Shown: positions 36,183 through 45,472, counted from the first letter of the stretch. The stretch: DNA of 64,000 nucleotides from Candidatus Zhuqueibacterota bacterium (GCA_029261995.1 JAJDAF010000018.1:1-64000); one strand, 5' to 3'. Numbers and translations: made by a program. Notes: generated by a model from the letters alone, not told the origin.

Positions 36183-37504
36183 AACGGAGTCTTTCCTGGT
36201 TTTTCACACTTTTGTTTCTGGCCGCCGCCATTGGCCCTCACCTGGCCCAGGACCGTTTCCCCCGGCCTGAATTCGAAAGCGCCTACCAACGCCCGTTGAC
36301 GACGACACCAGGTCCCGCGGGCCGAATTCTCGAACTGCTTGACGTCGTCCTGCTCGCCACGGCGCTCGGGCTGACGAGTTTTTTTGCCTTAAAGAAACGC
36401 TCACGCCGGGCCATCTTCTGGCTGACGGTTTTCTCTGCTCTCTATTTCGGTTTCTACCGCAACGGCTGCGTTTGTGCGGTCGGCTCTATCCAGAATGTCT
36501 CGGCGGCGCTCTTTTATCCGGGATACGTCATGCCGCTGGGCGTGGTGGCGTTTTTCGTGCTGCCGCTGATATTTGCCCTGTTCTTCGGGCGCACGTTTTG
36601 CGCGGCGGTCTGTCCGCTCGGCGCCATGCAGGATTTGGTGATGCTCAAGCCGGTGAAGGTGCCGTCCTGGCTCTCTGAAGTGTTGAGCGTCGTTCCCTAT
36701 CTTTACCTCGGCTTCGGCGTGCTGTTCGCTGCGACTGGCGCCTCGTTCATCATCTGTAAGTACGATCCATTCATTTCCATATATCGCATGAGCGATAACT
36801 TCGGCGCTATGCTTTATTCTGCCGGATTCGTGGGTTTGTGCGTCTTTGTCGGGCGCCCCTACTGCCGTTTTCTCTGCCCCTACGGTGTGCTGCTGGGCTG
36901 GCTGTCAACGCTCTCCAGGAAACATGTCACCATTACCCCGGATGAGTGCGTGGTCTGCCGCCTGTGCGAGGATGGCTGTGATTTCGGTCACATCCAAAAA
37001 CCGGTTGTCGGCAAAATACCGGAGCCTCGCGCACAGAGCACGAAACGCCTCTCCCGGCTGGTGCTGCTCATCCCGGTCATGATGGTCGCCGGCGGCTGGG
37101 CGCTTTCGCAGATGGATGTCATCTTTGCCCGCGTCCATCCGCAGGTGCAGCTTGCCGAGGAAATCGTGTTGGAAGATGCCGGGCTCTTGTCTGAAACCAC
37201 GCTCGAAACCCGCACCTTCCGCACCGCCGGCACGCCAACACAGGAACTGCTGGACGAGGCGCTGGCGATTCAAAAGAAATTCTACTTCGGCGGATGGCTG
37301 CTCGGAGGTTTCCTGGGTCTGGTGTTCGGCATCAAACTCATCCGGCTGGCCGTTCTGCCGCAACGAGCCGAGTATGAGATCGACAACACCGGCTGTTTTT
37401 CATGCTCGCGCTGTTTCATGTCCTGTCCCAACGAGCACGTGCGCTTGGGCCACATCGACAAAGATTGGGTGTTGAACCTGGAAGAACATGCAAGCAAACG
37501 ATAA
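36179..37504 (+). CDS. NapH/NosR-like membrane Fe-S protein
   Basis: 441 residues. N-terminal helix, several transmembrane helices, two CxxxCP loops (CAAVCPLGAMQDL and CRFLCPYGVLLGW) as in NapH, NosR and CcoG, a ferredoxin-like CVVCRLCEDGCDFGHIQKP, another transmembrane helix near residue 380-400, and a final CFSCSRCFMSCPNEH. Such proteins oxidise quinol or pass electrons across the membrane to periplasmic Fe-S partners. It is coupled to the NapG-like gene upstream and overlaps the next gene by 17 bp. The C-terminal half with an extra membrane helix and a second Fe-S motif goes beyond plain NapH. Confidence 0.87.
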   Translation: MKRSLSWFFTLLFLAAAIGPHLAQDRFPRPEFESAYQRPLTTTPGPAGRILELLDVVLLATALGLTSFFALKKRSRRAIFWLTVFSALYFGFYRNGCVCAVGSIQNVSAALFYPGYVMPLGVVAFFVLPLIFALFFGRTFCAAVCPLGAMQDLVMLKPVKVPSWLSEVLSVVPYLYLGFGVLFAATGASFIICKYDPFISIYRMSDNFGAMLYSAGFVGLCVFVGRPYCRFLCPYGVLLGWLSTLSRKHVTITPDECVVCRLCEDGCDFGHIQKPVVGKIPEPRAQSTKRLSRLVLLIPVMMVAGGWALSQMDVIFARVHPQVQLAEEIVLEDAGLLSETTLETRTFRTAGTPTQELLDEALAIQKKFYFGGWLLGGFLGLVFGIKLIRLAVLPQRAEYEIDNTGCFSCSRCFMSCPNEHVRLGHIDKDWVLNLEEHASKR

Positions 37505-39164
37505 AAAACTCTACGACCTCGCGCGCGGCGCCGCAATCGTGGCCGGCATTTTTTCGCTGATCGTCTGCACGTTGATGATTGCCAACTTCCTGCAGACAAA
37601 ATTGCAGGATCCGGTCAACAGCAAGCCGCTCGAAGTCCTGCTAGAGCAGCTCGGAGACGACCCCTCGAACGAAACTTTGCAGCAGCAAATCCGTGCGCTG
37701 GACCTGCTTTCCAGAAGAGCCTATTTCGTCAATCAGTGGCAACTTCGGGCCGGGGCCTACATGCTGCTGTTCGGCGTGATCGTTCTCATCGCAGCACTGA
37801 AAACGATGTCGAATTTGCAGACCAAACTACCGGCGCCCGAAGGGGTTCCAGACGACCATGAGGCCTGGGGCGTCTCTTCCAAAGCCCGGCAATGGTTGGC
37901 TGGCCTGGGCGTGTTTTTGTTCGGGACTGCTGTCATTTTTGCCGGCTTCTCCTACAGCGAACTTGGAGATGACGAGTTCGATACCACCGCCGTTGCCGCA
38001 CCGACCGCAGCCGATTTTCTCAACAACTGGGCCAACTTTCGCGGTCCGGGCGGGCTCGGAATGACTCCGGCCGAAAACCCGCCAAGGGTATGGGACATCA
38101 GCAGCGGTGACGGTGTAAAATGGAAAGCTGAGGTTCCGAAGCCCGGCTACGGCTCGCCGATTGTCTGGGAAGACCGGCTCTTCCTGCCGGGTGGCGATAA
38201 CCAGTCGCTGGAGGTCTACTGCTTTGACGTTGAAGACGGCTCGCTGCTCTGGCAGAAGCAAGTCAACGCCCCCAACGATGGCAGTCTGAAAGAAGTCAGG
38301 CTGCACCACGACACCGGATATGCTGCCCCGACCATGGCTACCAATGGCCGCCATGTTTTTGCGATTTTCGCCACGGGTCAGATTGTCTGCCTGGACTTTG
38401 AAGGCAATCAAATCTGGACGCAGGATCTGGGCGTGCCGGAAAACCACTACGGCCATTCATCGTCACTTCTCGTCTACGAGAATCTGCTCATCGTGCAATA
38501 CGACCAGTCGGTAGATGCCAGATTATTGGCGCTTGAGGTTGCCACCGGCAGCACGGTCTGGCGTGTCAATCGCGAGATCATCTCATGGTCTTCGCCCATT
38601 CTGGTGGATACCGGAAATCGGCAGGAGTTGATCGTGACAAACAGCAAATTTGTCGAATCCTTTGACCCCAAGACCGGCGTTAAATACTGGGAGGTGGAAT
38701 GCCTCGACGGCGAGCACGGACCAACGCCCGGTTATGCGGATGGCATTGTGGTGGCCGCAAACGAGTACTCGACCGCAACCGGCATCCGGCTAACAGACGC
38801 GGGTGCTGAAGTAGCCTGGGAGTATTTCGAAGGCCTTCCCGACGCTGCCAGCCCGCTGGTGACTGAAAAGTTCGTCATCCTTGGCGCCAGCTACGGCGAT
38901 GTCGCCTGCGTAGATGCCAAGACCGGCGAGGAGCTTTGGATACATGAGTTTGACCAAGGTTTCTACGCCTCGCCCATTCTGCTCGGTAACCTGATCTATT
39001 TTGCGGAAAAAAGCGGCATCATGCACGTGTTCGAGGCAAGCAGCGAATTCAAGAGCGTTGGCGATTTTGACTTTGGGGAGAAGATATTCAGCACGCCGGC
39101 TTTCGCAAATGGGAATCTTTTTGTGCGGACAGACACGTATGTTTATTGCATTGCCAAACAATAA
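37488..39164 (+). CDS. Membrane-anchored PQQ-type beta-propeller
   Basis: 558 residues. Three transmembrane helices: about 12-36, 85-105 and 134-154. The propeller follows from about residue 180 (NWANFRGPGGLGMTP) with blades such as PGYGSPIVWEDRLFLPGG, GSLLWQKQVNAPND, GQIVCLDFEGNQIWTQDLG, GSTVWRVNREIISWSSP, GYADGIVVAANEYS and GEELWIHEFDQGFYASP. Likely faces the periplasm. It starts inside the NapH-like gene (17 bp overlap), so it must be made together with it. No obvious PQQ-dehydrogenase active site, so I infer a scaffold or sensing role for the electron-transfer unit. Confidence 0.85.
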   Translation: MQANDKKLYDLARGAAIVAGIFSLIVCTLMIANFLQTKLQDPVNSKPLEVLLEQLGDDPSNETLQQQIRALDLLSRRAYFVNQWQLRAGAYMLLFGVIVLIAALKTMSNLQTKLPAPEGVPDDHEAWGVSSKARQWLAGLGVFLFGTAVIFAGFSYSELGDDEFDTTAVAAPTAADFLNNWANFRGPGGLGMTPAENPPRVWDISSGDGVKWKAEVPKPGYGSPIVWEDRLFLPGGDNQSLEVYCFDVEDGSLLWQKQVNAPNDGSLKEVRLHHDTGYAAPTMATNGRHVFAIFATGQIVCLDFEGNQIWTQDLGVPENHYGHSSSLLVYENLLIVQYDQSVDARLLALEVATGSTVWRVNREIISWSSPILVDTGNRQELIVTNSKFVESFDPKTGVKYWEVECLDGEHGPTPGYADGIVVAANEYSTATGIRLTDAGAEVAWEYFEGLPDAASPLVTEKFVILGASYGDVACVDAKTGEELWIHEFDQGFYASPILLGNLIYFAEKSGIMHVFEASSEFKSVGDFDFGEKIFSTPAFANGNLFVRTDTYVYCIAKQ

Positions 39165-39199
39165 GACCCCAAAGAATCTTGAGAAACCACGTTCATGAT

Positions 39200-39952
39200 A
39201 TGAAAGAACTCTTGTTATTTGCCACCCTCTCCTGCCTTGTGATGCCGAACTTTTATTGCACTAAAGGCTCTATTGAAGACGTCAGCCACACAACAACCGA
39301 AGTGACGCTGGCCACCGAAGATCAAGTGACACTGAAGGGAACATACTATTCCGCCGCCAAACCGGGTCCCGGCATTTTGTTATTGCATATGTGCCTTGAC
39401 GGCGCTGACCGCAGTTCATGGTCTGGCGTCGCCACCAGGCTTGCCGGAGAAGGTTTCCATGTTCTGGCATTCGATTTTCGCGGCTATGGCCAGAGCGACG
39501 GCGAATGGCCGGCGTTCCAAACTATGCCGGAATTCATCGAGGTGTGCCGAAACACGGTAATGAAAGATGTCGAGGCCGCATACCAATTCCTGCAGTCACA
39601 GCAAGATGTAGCAAAGGACAGCATTGGACTGGCGGGTGCAAGTTGCGGCGTCTTTATGGGGATTGATGCAGCTCACAATCACCCGGAAATCCGCGCCCTG
39701 GCGCTACTTTCAGGACCGTTCGATGAACAGGCGAGAGCCAACTTAGAGACTCTGGACAAAGTTCCTGTTCTAAGCGCGGCGAGTGAAGATGATGCTCGGG
39801 CATTTGAGGCAATGAAGCGTGTCTTCGCCGCCACGAAGCACCCGAACAGCACGCTGGTACAGTATAAGGGAGATGCACACGGCACGAACATGTTTATCAA
39901 ACAACCGGACCTTGAACGAGCCATTGTCGAATGGTTCAAGCGCTGGCTTTGA
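39200..39952 (+). CDS. Alpha/beta hydrolase (dienelactone hydrolase-like)
   Basis: 250 residues. N-terminal hydrophobic leader (LLLFATLSCLVMPNFYC), possibly a lipoprotein signal. Core fold: GPGILLLHMCLDG, FHVLAFDFRGYGQSDGE, then the nucleophile elbow GLAGASCGVFMG (GxSxG) and a late DAHGTNMF His. Exported hydrolase of unknown substrate. It sits between the periplasmic propeller gene and the NuoE-NuoF fusion on the same strand, 31 bp before the latter, so it shares the transcript although its function looks unrelated to redox. Confidence 0.82.
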   Translation: MKELLLFATLSCLVMPNFYCTKGSIEDVSHTTTEVTLATEDQVTLKGTYYSAAKPGPGILLLHMCLDGADRSSWSGVATRLAGEGFHVLAFDFRGYGQSDGEWPAFQTMPEFIEVCRNTVMKDVEAAYQFLQSQQDVAKDSIGLAGASCGVFMGIDAAHNHPEIRALALLSGPFDEQARANLETLDKVPVLSAASEDDARAFEAMKRVFAATKHPNSTLVQYKGDAHGTNMFIKQPDLERAIVEWFKRWL

Positions 39953-39983
39953 GGCCCTTTGTCAGCAATTCAATCAAACAGCA

Positions 39984-42347
39984 ATGCCAGATAGCAAAAC
40001 TGACATCAACCTAACCGACATCGACACCATCGTCGCCGAGCACGGACATGCGGCCAGTGATGTCATCGCCATCCTGCATGCGGTGCAGCAGCGCTACCGC
40101 TATCTGCCGGAACAAGCGCTGCGACGGGTCTGCGAAATCAGCGACATCACGCCGGCGGCTATTTCCGGGGTTTCGACTTTCTATTCGCAGTTCCGCCACC
40201 GGCCGGCCGGCGAGCATTTCATCAACGTTTGTACCGGAACCGCCTGCCACGTTAAGGGCGCGCCGCTGGTGGTGGATGCCATCCGTCGCGAGCGTCACAT
40301 AGCGCCGGACAACGACACCGATCCGGATGGACAATTCACCGTGCAAAAAGTGGCTTGTCTCGGCTGCTGTACTTTGGCGCCCGTGGTTCAAATCGATAGC
40401 GTGACTTACGGCCACACAAAACCGGATGGCGTGCGCGAAGTGCTGACGGATTTCACCTGGCGCACGACCCAGAACGGCGCCAACGGCAAGAGCCGGAGCA
40501 CTTCCAAGAAACAAAAAGTCGCGGGCGAGGTTCGGGTTGGACTCGGCTCCTGCTGCGTCGCCGGAGGTAGTGCCGCCGTGCGCGATGCACTGGTCAGCTC
40601 GCTCGACAATGCTAGAGTCGATGTCTCCGTCAAACGGGTCGGCTGCGTCGGCATGTGCCACCAGACGCCGCTGGTGGAGATGAATCTCACCGGCCAGCCG
40701 TCAACGCTTTATGCTCGCGTTCAGCCCGACGATGTGGAGCAGATCATCCAGCGCCATTTCCGCCCAAAAACACTGGGGCAGCGACTAAACCGGCGCGCGA
40801 CACAGTGGCTCGAAAGCCTGCTTCTGAATGGCGCTCCTGAGCAAGGAAAGCGCCACCCGCTAAATGTGCGCGACAAACCCGTGGCGGCGTTCCTGGGCCG
40901 GCAGAAACATATCGCCACAGAAAACTGCGGCGTTCTCGACCCGCTCGATTTGGATGAATATCGCGGCTTTGGCGGCTTCCAGGCCCTGCAAAAATGTCTG
41001 CTCGAATTGTCGCCACAAGCGATCATTGAAGAAATCAAACAAAGCGGTCTGCGCGGTCGCGGCGGCGCCGGCTTTCCGTCGGGGCAGAAGTGGGCCATCG
41101 TGCAGGCTGCCAAAGGCGACAAGAAATACATCATCTGCAATGGCGATGAAGGCGATCCCGGCGCGTTTATGGATCGCATGATTCTGGAATCCTACCCTTA
41201 CCGGGTCATCGAGGGGATGATGGTCGCGGCATTTGCCGTGGGCGCCGATGAAGGCTATTTTTACATTCGTGGCGAATACCCGCTCGCGCTTGCTCGTGTC
41301 CGGCAGGCACTTGCAACCTGTCGCGAGGCCGGGCTTCTCGGCAAGAACATTCTCGGCAGCGATTTTTCTCTGGACTTGAAAATTGTCGAGGGCGGCGGCG
41401 CTTTTGTCTGCGGCGAAGAAACGGCGCTGATTGAATCCATCGAAGGCAAGCGCGGCATGCCACGCATCCGGCCACCCTTCCCGGCACACTCGGGCCTGTG
41501 GGGCCAGCCCACACTCGTAAACAACACGGAAACCTACGCTCTTGTGCCCTGGATTATGCGCCGGGGCGCCGCGGCCTTTGCCGAGCTGGGCACTGAGAAA
41601 AGCAAAGGCACGAAAGTGTTTGCCCTGGCCGGAAAGATTGCCCGTGGCGGGCTGATCGAGGTGCCCATGGGCATCACCATTCGCGAGATCGTGGAGGAAA
41701 TCGGCGGCGGCATCGCGGATGGCCGCAGGTTCAAAGCCGTGCAGATCGGCGGCCCCTCTGGCGGCTGTATTCCCGCCGAGCTTGGACATACATCCATCGA
41801 TTTCGAAGCCCTGCAGGAAGTCGGCGCCATGATGGGCTCGGGCGGTCTGCTGGTTCTGGATGATTCCGATTGCATGGTCGATATTGCCCGCTACTTCCTG
41901 AGTTTTACGCAAGACCAGTCCTGCGGCAAATGCACTTTCTGCCGCGTGGGAACGCGCAGGATGCTCGACATTCTCGAGCGCATCTGCGCCGGCAAGGGCA
42001 AGCCATCTGATCTGGATGATTTGGAAAGCCTGTCGCACGAGGTCAACGGAGGCAGTCTGTGCGGTCTCGGCAAAACCGCGCCGAATCCCATTCTCACCAC
42101 TTTGAAATATTTCCGCAAGGAATATGAAGCCCACATCCAGGGACATTGTCCTGCAGGCAAATGCGCGGAGTTGATCACTTATTCCATCAACGACGACTGC
42201 ATCGGCTGCACCAAATGCGCCCAGGTCTGTCCCGTGGACTGCATCCCCATGCGGCCCTACGAAATCCATGAGATCGACAGCAGCGTCTGCACCCGCTGTG
42301 ATAGCTGCCGCCAGGTTTGTCCGGAAGATGCCGTTGAGGTCAATTAG
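39984..42347 (+). CDS. NuoE-NuoF fusion: NAD(P)H-binding diaphorase subunit with extra ferredoxin domains
   Basis: 787 residues. Domain 1 (about 1-160) is NuoE/HoxE-like thioredoxin-fold [2Fe-2S] with CTGTACHVKGA and CLGCCTLAP. Domain 2 (about 180-260) is another thioredoxin-like [2Fe-2S] with GSCCVAGG and CVGMCHQTP, as in the N-terminus of HydB-type NuoF. Domain 3 is NuoF with the FMN/NADH site GLRGRGGAGFPSGQKW, ICNGDEGDPGAF, and the [4Fe-4S] motif SCGKCTFCRVG. The C-terminus adds two [4Fe-4S] motifs (CIGCTKCAQVCPVDC and CTRCDSCRQVCPEDA). It thus joins what are separate subunits in HydABC, Hnd and StnABC. The GltD-like gene starts directly after its stop codon. Cytoplasmic; donor/acceptor likely NAD(H) and ferredoxin (inference from family). 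Confidence 0.92.
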   Translation: MPDSKTDINLTDIDTIVAEHGHAASDVIAILHAVQQRYRYLPEQALRRVCEISDITPAAISGVSTFYSQFRHRPAGEHFINVCTGTACHVKGAPLVVDAIRRERHIAPDNDTDPDGQFTVQKVACLGCCTLAPVVQIDSVTYGHTKPDGVREVLTDFTWRTTQNGANGKSRSTSKKQKVAGEVRVGLGSCCVAGGSAAVRDALVSSLDNARVDVSVKRVGCVGMCHQTPLVEMNLTGQPSTLYARVQPDDVEQIIQRHFRPKTLGQRLNRRATQWLESLLLNGAPEQGKRHPLNVRDKPVAAFLGRQKHIATENCGVLDPLDLDEYRGFGGFQALQKCLLELSPQAIIEEIKQSGLRGRGGAGFPSGQKWAIVQAAKGDKKYIICNGDEGDPGAFMDRMILESYPYRVIEGMMVAAFAVGADEGYFYIRGEYPLALARVRQALATCREAGLLGKNILGSDFSLDLKIVEGGGAFVCGEETALIESIEGKRGMPRIRPPFPAHSGLWGQPTLVNNTETYALVPWIMRRGAAAFAELGTEKSKGTKVFALAGKIARGGLIEVPMGITIREIVEEIGGGIADGRRFKAVQIGGPSGGCIPAELGHTSIDFEALQEVGAMMGSGGLLVLDDSDCMVDIARYFLSFTQDQSCGKCTFCRVGTRRMLDILERICAGKGKPSDLDDLESLSHEVNGGSLCGLGKTAPNPILTTLKYFRKEYEAHIQGHCPAGKCAELITYSINDDCIGCTKCAQVCPVDCIPMRPYEIHEIDSSVCTRCDSCRQVCPEDAVEVN

Positions 42348-43967
42348 ATGATAAGCGCACAAATAAATCAAACGCCGATTGAGGTTCCCGAAGGTACGAC
42401 TCTGCTGCAGGCGGCCCGCCAACTCGACATCGACATTCCGACTTTGTGCTATCTGGAAGGCTTGCCGCACTTTACTTCCTGCATGCTCTGTTTGGTGAAA
42501 GATGTCGAGAGCGACAAACTGGTGGCCTCCTGTTCCATGCCGGTGGCAGAAGGCATGGTGGTTGAAACCGACAGTGAAGAAGTGCACGCCGCGCGCAAGA
42601 CCGCCCTGGAATTGCTCATGAGCGACCACGTCGGCGACTGCATCGCACCGTGTGAGCGCACCTGTCCGGCCCACATGAACATCCCCTTGATGAACAAACA
42701 CATCGAGGCCGGTCGCGACCGTGAAGCGCTGGTGACGGTGAAACAGCACATCGCGTTGCCGGCTGTGCTAGGCAGAATCTGTGCGGCGCCGTGCGAAAAC
42801 AACTGCTATCGCAGCCGGATCGATGGCGCGGTTTCCATCTGCGCGCTCAAGTGCTACGTCGCGGACCAGGATTTGGCGAGCGGCTCTCCCTACCTGCCGG
42901 CCCGCAAAACTCCATCCGGAAAGCGGGTTGCCATCATCGGTTCCGGGCCAACGGGTTTGTCAGCGGCCTACTATCTGCAACTTGATGGCCACGCCTGCAC
43001 CATTTTCGACGACCACCCTGAGCCCGGCGGCATGCTGCGCTACGGTGTTGCGGAGACGGATTTGCCCCGCGACATTCTCGATCTTGAAATCGACGTGATT
43101 CGCAAGCTTGGCGCCCGTTTCGACATGCAGCAGCAAATCGGGCTACAACTTTCACTCGCCGAGTTGCGGGAGACGTTCGACGCTGTCGTCCTGGCCACCG
43201 GGCAAGTCCCTCCCGAAGAGTTGAAGAAGTTCGAAGTAGACTCCACCACAAAGAGCGTGCGCGTCGATAACGCAACGTTTGCCACCAGCACGGAAGGCAT
43301 TTTTGCCGGCGGCGGTGTGGTTAATCCCGGCAAGATGGCTGTGCGCTCAGTCGGACACGGCCGGTCTATTGCCATTTCCGTGGACCGCTATTTGTGGAAT
43401 CAGGTTCTGCCGGTCATCAATAACCGGTCGCAGTCGCGCGTCGGTAAACTGCGGGAGGGCGAACTTCTGCCCGTCATCGAAGCGATGCACGACTTGAAGC
43501 GGTTGACTTACGAACGAGAATTCGAGCGCACCGGGCTTGACCACAGCGTAGTCGGCATCGCCGGCGCTCAAGCCATCGGGGAGTCCGGGCAGTGCCTGCA
43601 GTGTGGTTGCGCCAGTTTCCACGGCTGCGACCTCAGGATTTACTCAGAGCAATACGGCGCCAATGCCCAGCGTTTCAAGGGTGAGAGGCGGAAGAGCGTC
43701 GAGCGAATTCTCGACCATCCGTTTGTGGTTTATGAGCCCGGCAAGTGCATTCAGTGCGGCCTGTGTGTCCGCATAACCGAGGCCAAAGGCGAAGACCTGG
43801 GATTGGTTTTTGTTGGCCGCGGTTTTAACGTCAGAGTCGAGGCGCCGCTGAATGGGACGATGGATGGGGCACTGCAAAAGACGGCCAGAGAATGTATCGC
43901 GGCCTGTCCCTCCGGGGCATTGCTTTCCCGAGACATGCTGTGCGAAAAGATGCTTGATTCCGGTTAA
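42348..43967 (+). CDS. GltD/StnA-like FAD oxidoreductase with NuoG-like Fe-S domains
   Basis: 539 residues. N-terminal plant-type [2Fe-2S] domain (CYLEGLPHFTSCMLC and a later C), then the GltD-type double-cluster region (GDCIAPCERTCPAHMNIP, AAPCENNCYRSRIDG), a dinucleotide-binding FAD domain (VAIIGSGPTGLSAAYYLQLDG, EPGGMLRYGV) and NAD(P) domain (VVLATGQ, GIFAGGGVVNPG), ending with CLQCGCASFHGC and CIQCGLCVR motifs. Starts on the base after the NuoE-NuoF stop. Combination of NuoE, NuoF and GltD/NfnB-like subunits is that of the Sporomusa-type transhydrogenase StnABC and of some NAD-linked formate dehydrogenase or hydrogenase accessory modules. Most likely it transfers hydride between NADPH and the NuoF unit. 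Confidence 0.88.
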   Translation: MISAQINQTPIEVPEGTTLLQAARQLDIDIPTLCYLEGLPHFTSCMLCLVKDVESDKLVASCSMPVAEGMVVETDSEEVHAARKTALELLMSDHVGDCIAPCERTCPAHMNIPLMNKHIEAGRDREALVTVKQHIALPAVLGRICAAPCENNCYRSRIDGAVSICALKCYVADQDLASGSPYLPARKTPSGKRVAIIGSGPTGLSAAYYLQLDGHACTIFDDHPEPGGMLRYGVAETDLPRDILDLEIDVIRKLGARFDMQQQIGLQLSLAELRETFDAVVLATGQVPPEELKKFEVDSTTKSVRVDNATFATSTEGIFAGGGVVNPGKMAVRSVGHGRSIAISVDRYLWNQVLPVINNRSQSRVGKLREGELLPVIEAMHDLKRLTYEREFERTGLDHSVVGIAGAQAIGESGQCLQCGCASFHGCDLRIYSEQYGANAQRFKGERRKSVERILDHPFVVYEPGKCIQCGLCVRITEAKGEDLGLVFVGRGFNVRVEAPLNGTMDGALQKTARECIAACPSGALLSRDMLCEKMLDSG

Positions 43968-43973
43968 GAGCTG

Positions 43974-45098
43974 ATGCAACAGCACTATTTCGACTATGCC
44001 TCATCCTGCCCGCCATTTCTTGAGGCGCTGGCGGAATTCAGTCGTGTCTCCGCTGACTTCTATGGCAATCCTTCGTCCGCTCATACCCCCGGCAGAGCCG
44101 CCCACAAAATCCTTGAGACGGCCAAACACCGGCTGAAAGAGTTGTGCCGGAGCAGCCATTCCAACCTCATTCTCACTTCCGGCGGCACCGAGGCGAACAA
44201 TCTCGTCATCCGCGGCATTATGGAAAAGCATCCGAAGGGCCGCTTGCTGCTGGCGGCGGATGTCCATGCTTCAGCCTGGTTCGCAAAAGATCTCTACCGC
44301 AAGCGCGTTGATGTGCTACCCCTGGAGCCGGACGGCAAACTGTCACTTGAAAAGCTGCAAAGGGCGATAGGCAGGCGAACGCTTCTCTTCAGCGCAGTCC
44401 ACGTGTGTAACGAAACCGGTGTCGCTCATAACATCGCGGCTTTTTCGGATATTTGCCGACAAAGCATGATCAGGTTTCACTGTGACGGCGTTCAGGCGCT
44501 CGGCCATGTTCCGGTGAGTTTGCAGGATATTCCGGTGGATTTCTATTCCTTTTCCTCACACAAATTTGGCGGACCCCGGGGAACAGGCGGCGTGCTGACC
44601 AATTCACCGGAGTTCGCGCCTCAGATCATGGGAGGCGGGCAGGAGCACGAGTGGCGAGCCGGCACGGAAAACCTCCCCGGGCTGGCAGCGGCCGTAAAGG
44701 CCCTGGAAATCACCACCGCAACAATCACGAATGAATCGGCGCGGCTTGCCGGATTGGCGGAATCCCTCCTGAGTACGTTGACTACTGAAATCCCTGACGC
44801 TCGTCTCAACTCAAGCGACGCCGGGCTACCCGGATTGGTTTCCATTTCCATTCCCGGAACAATCGGACCCAATGTTGTCGCGGAAATGAGTCTGCGGGGA
44901 TTCGCGATTTCGGCGGGCTCCGCCTGCCATTCGGACGCGGTCGAGCCCTCACGGGTCATTACATCCTTGGGGCGGTCAGCCGAAGAAGCACTCGGGACGT
45001 TGCGAATCTCCATGGGGAGAATGACGACGAAAGCTGAAGTTGAACAACTGGCAATCACGCTGGTGGATGTTGTGAAGCGGCAGAGAATGCTAACTTAG
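43974..45098 (+). CDS. Cysteine desulfurase (NifS/IscS-like)
   Basis: 374 residues. Class V aminotransferase fold: YFDYASSCPP, ADFYGNPSSAHTPGRAA, LTSGGTEANNLVIRG, the PLP lysine in FSSHKFGGPRGTGG, EWRAGTENLPG and the sulfur-accepting Cys in SAGSACHSDAVEPS. It frees sulfur from cysteine for Fe-S cluster assembly. Location six bases after the Fe-S flavoprotein gene suggests dedicated cluster supply for this cluster-rich operon. The final codons overlap the start of the 21-bp array 2, so the array begins at the very end of this gene. No scaffold (NifU/IscU) gene nearby. Confidence 0.9.
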   Translation: MQQHYFDYASSCPPFLEALAEFSRVSADFYGNPSSAHTPGRAAHKILETAKHRLKELCRSSHSNLILTSGGTEANNLVIRGIMEKHPKGRLLLAADVHASAWFAKDLYRKRVDVLPLEPDGKLSLEKLQRAIGRRTLLFSAVHVCNETGVAHNIAAFSDICRQSMIRFHCDGVQALGHVPVSLQDIPVDFYSFSSHKFGGPRGTGGVLTNSPEFAPQIMGGGQEHEWRAGTENLPGLAAAVKALEITTATITNESARLAGLAESLLSTLTTEIPDARLNSSDAGLPGLVSISIPGTIGPNVVAEMSLRGFAISAGSACHSDAVEPSRVITSLGRSAEEALGTLRISMGRMTTKAEVEQLAITLVDVVKRQRMLT

Positions 45099-45472
45099 CT
45101 GTAGGTAACAGCAAAATCCACTTGCCCGAAGCGATAATCCACCTGGATTAGAGCGCAATCCAGTTGCCCGAAGCAATAATCCATCTGGGTAACAGCGAAA
45201 CCCATCTGCCCGAAGCAATAAACCACCTGGGTAGCAACTAAATCCAGTTGCCCGAAGCGATAATCTATCTGGGTAGCGGCCAAATCCAACTGCCCGAAGC
45301 GATAATCCACCTGGATTAGAGCGCAATCCAGTTGCCCGACGCACTAATCTATCTGGATATCAGCCAAATCCACCTGCGCGAAGCAATAATCCATCTGGGT
45401 AGAGACCAATTCCATCTGCCTGAAACGACAATCCATCTCGATTATAGAGAATACCACCAGCCCAAAACCCAA
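45095..45472. repeat. 21-bp tandem array 2 (18 units, alternating A/B types)
   Basis: Eighteen units of exactly 21 bp. A-type units read ATCCANNTGCCCGAAGC-ATA, B-type ATCCATCTGGGTA followed by a variable part; they alternate so that the true higher-order period is 42 bp. The first degenerate unit overlaps the stop codon of the cysteine desulfurase. Comparison with the reverse complement of array 1 (core ATCCATC, then G, C, AA, CAA at matching places) gives about 15 of 21 matching positions for representative units, so the two arrays appear related. Open frames on both strands are consequences of the repeat. Confidence 0.9.

Noticed and set aside
32692-39164. PQQ-dependent alcohol dehydrogenases at 32692 and 37488
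   Set aside because: Propeller blades fit, but the Cys-Cys pair and catalytic Asp/Glu context of quinoprotein dehydrogenases and a cytochrome partner are not visible.
45095-45472. CRISPR array as explanation for array 2 (also considered for arrays 1 and 3)
   Set aside because: Units are contiguous with no unique spacers and diverge among themselves, and there are no cas genes in the window.
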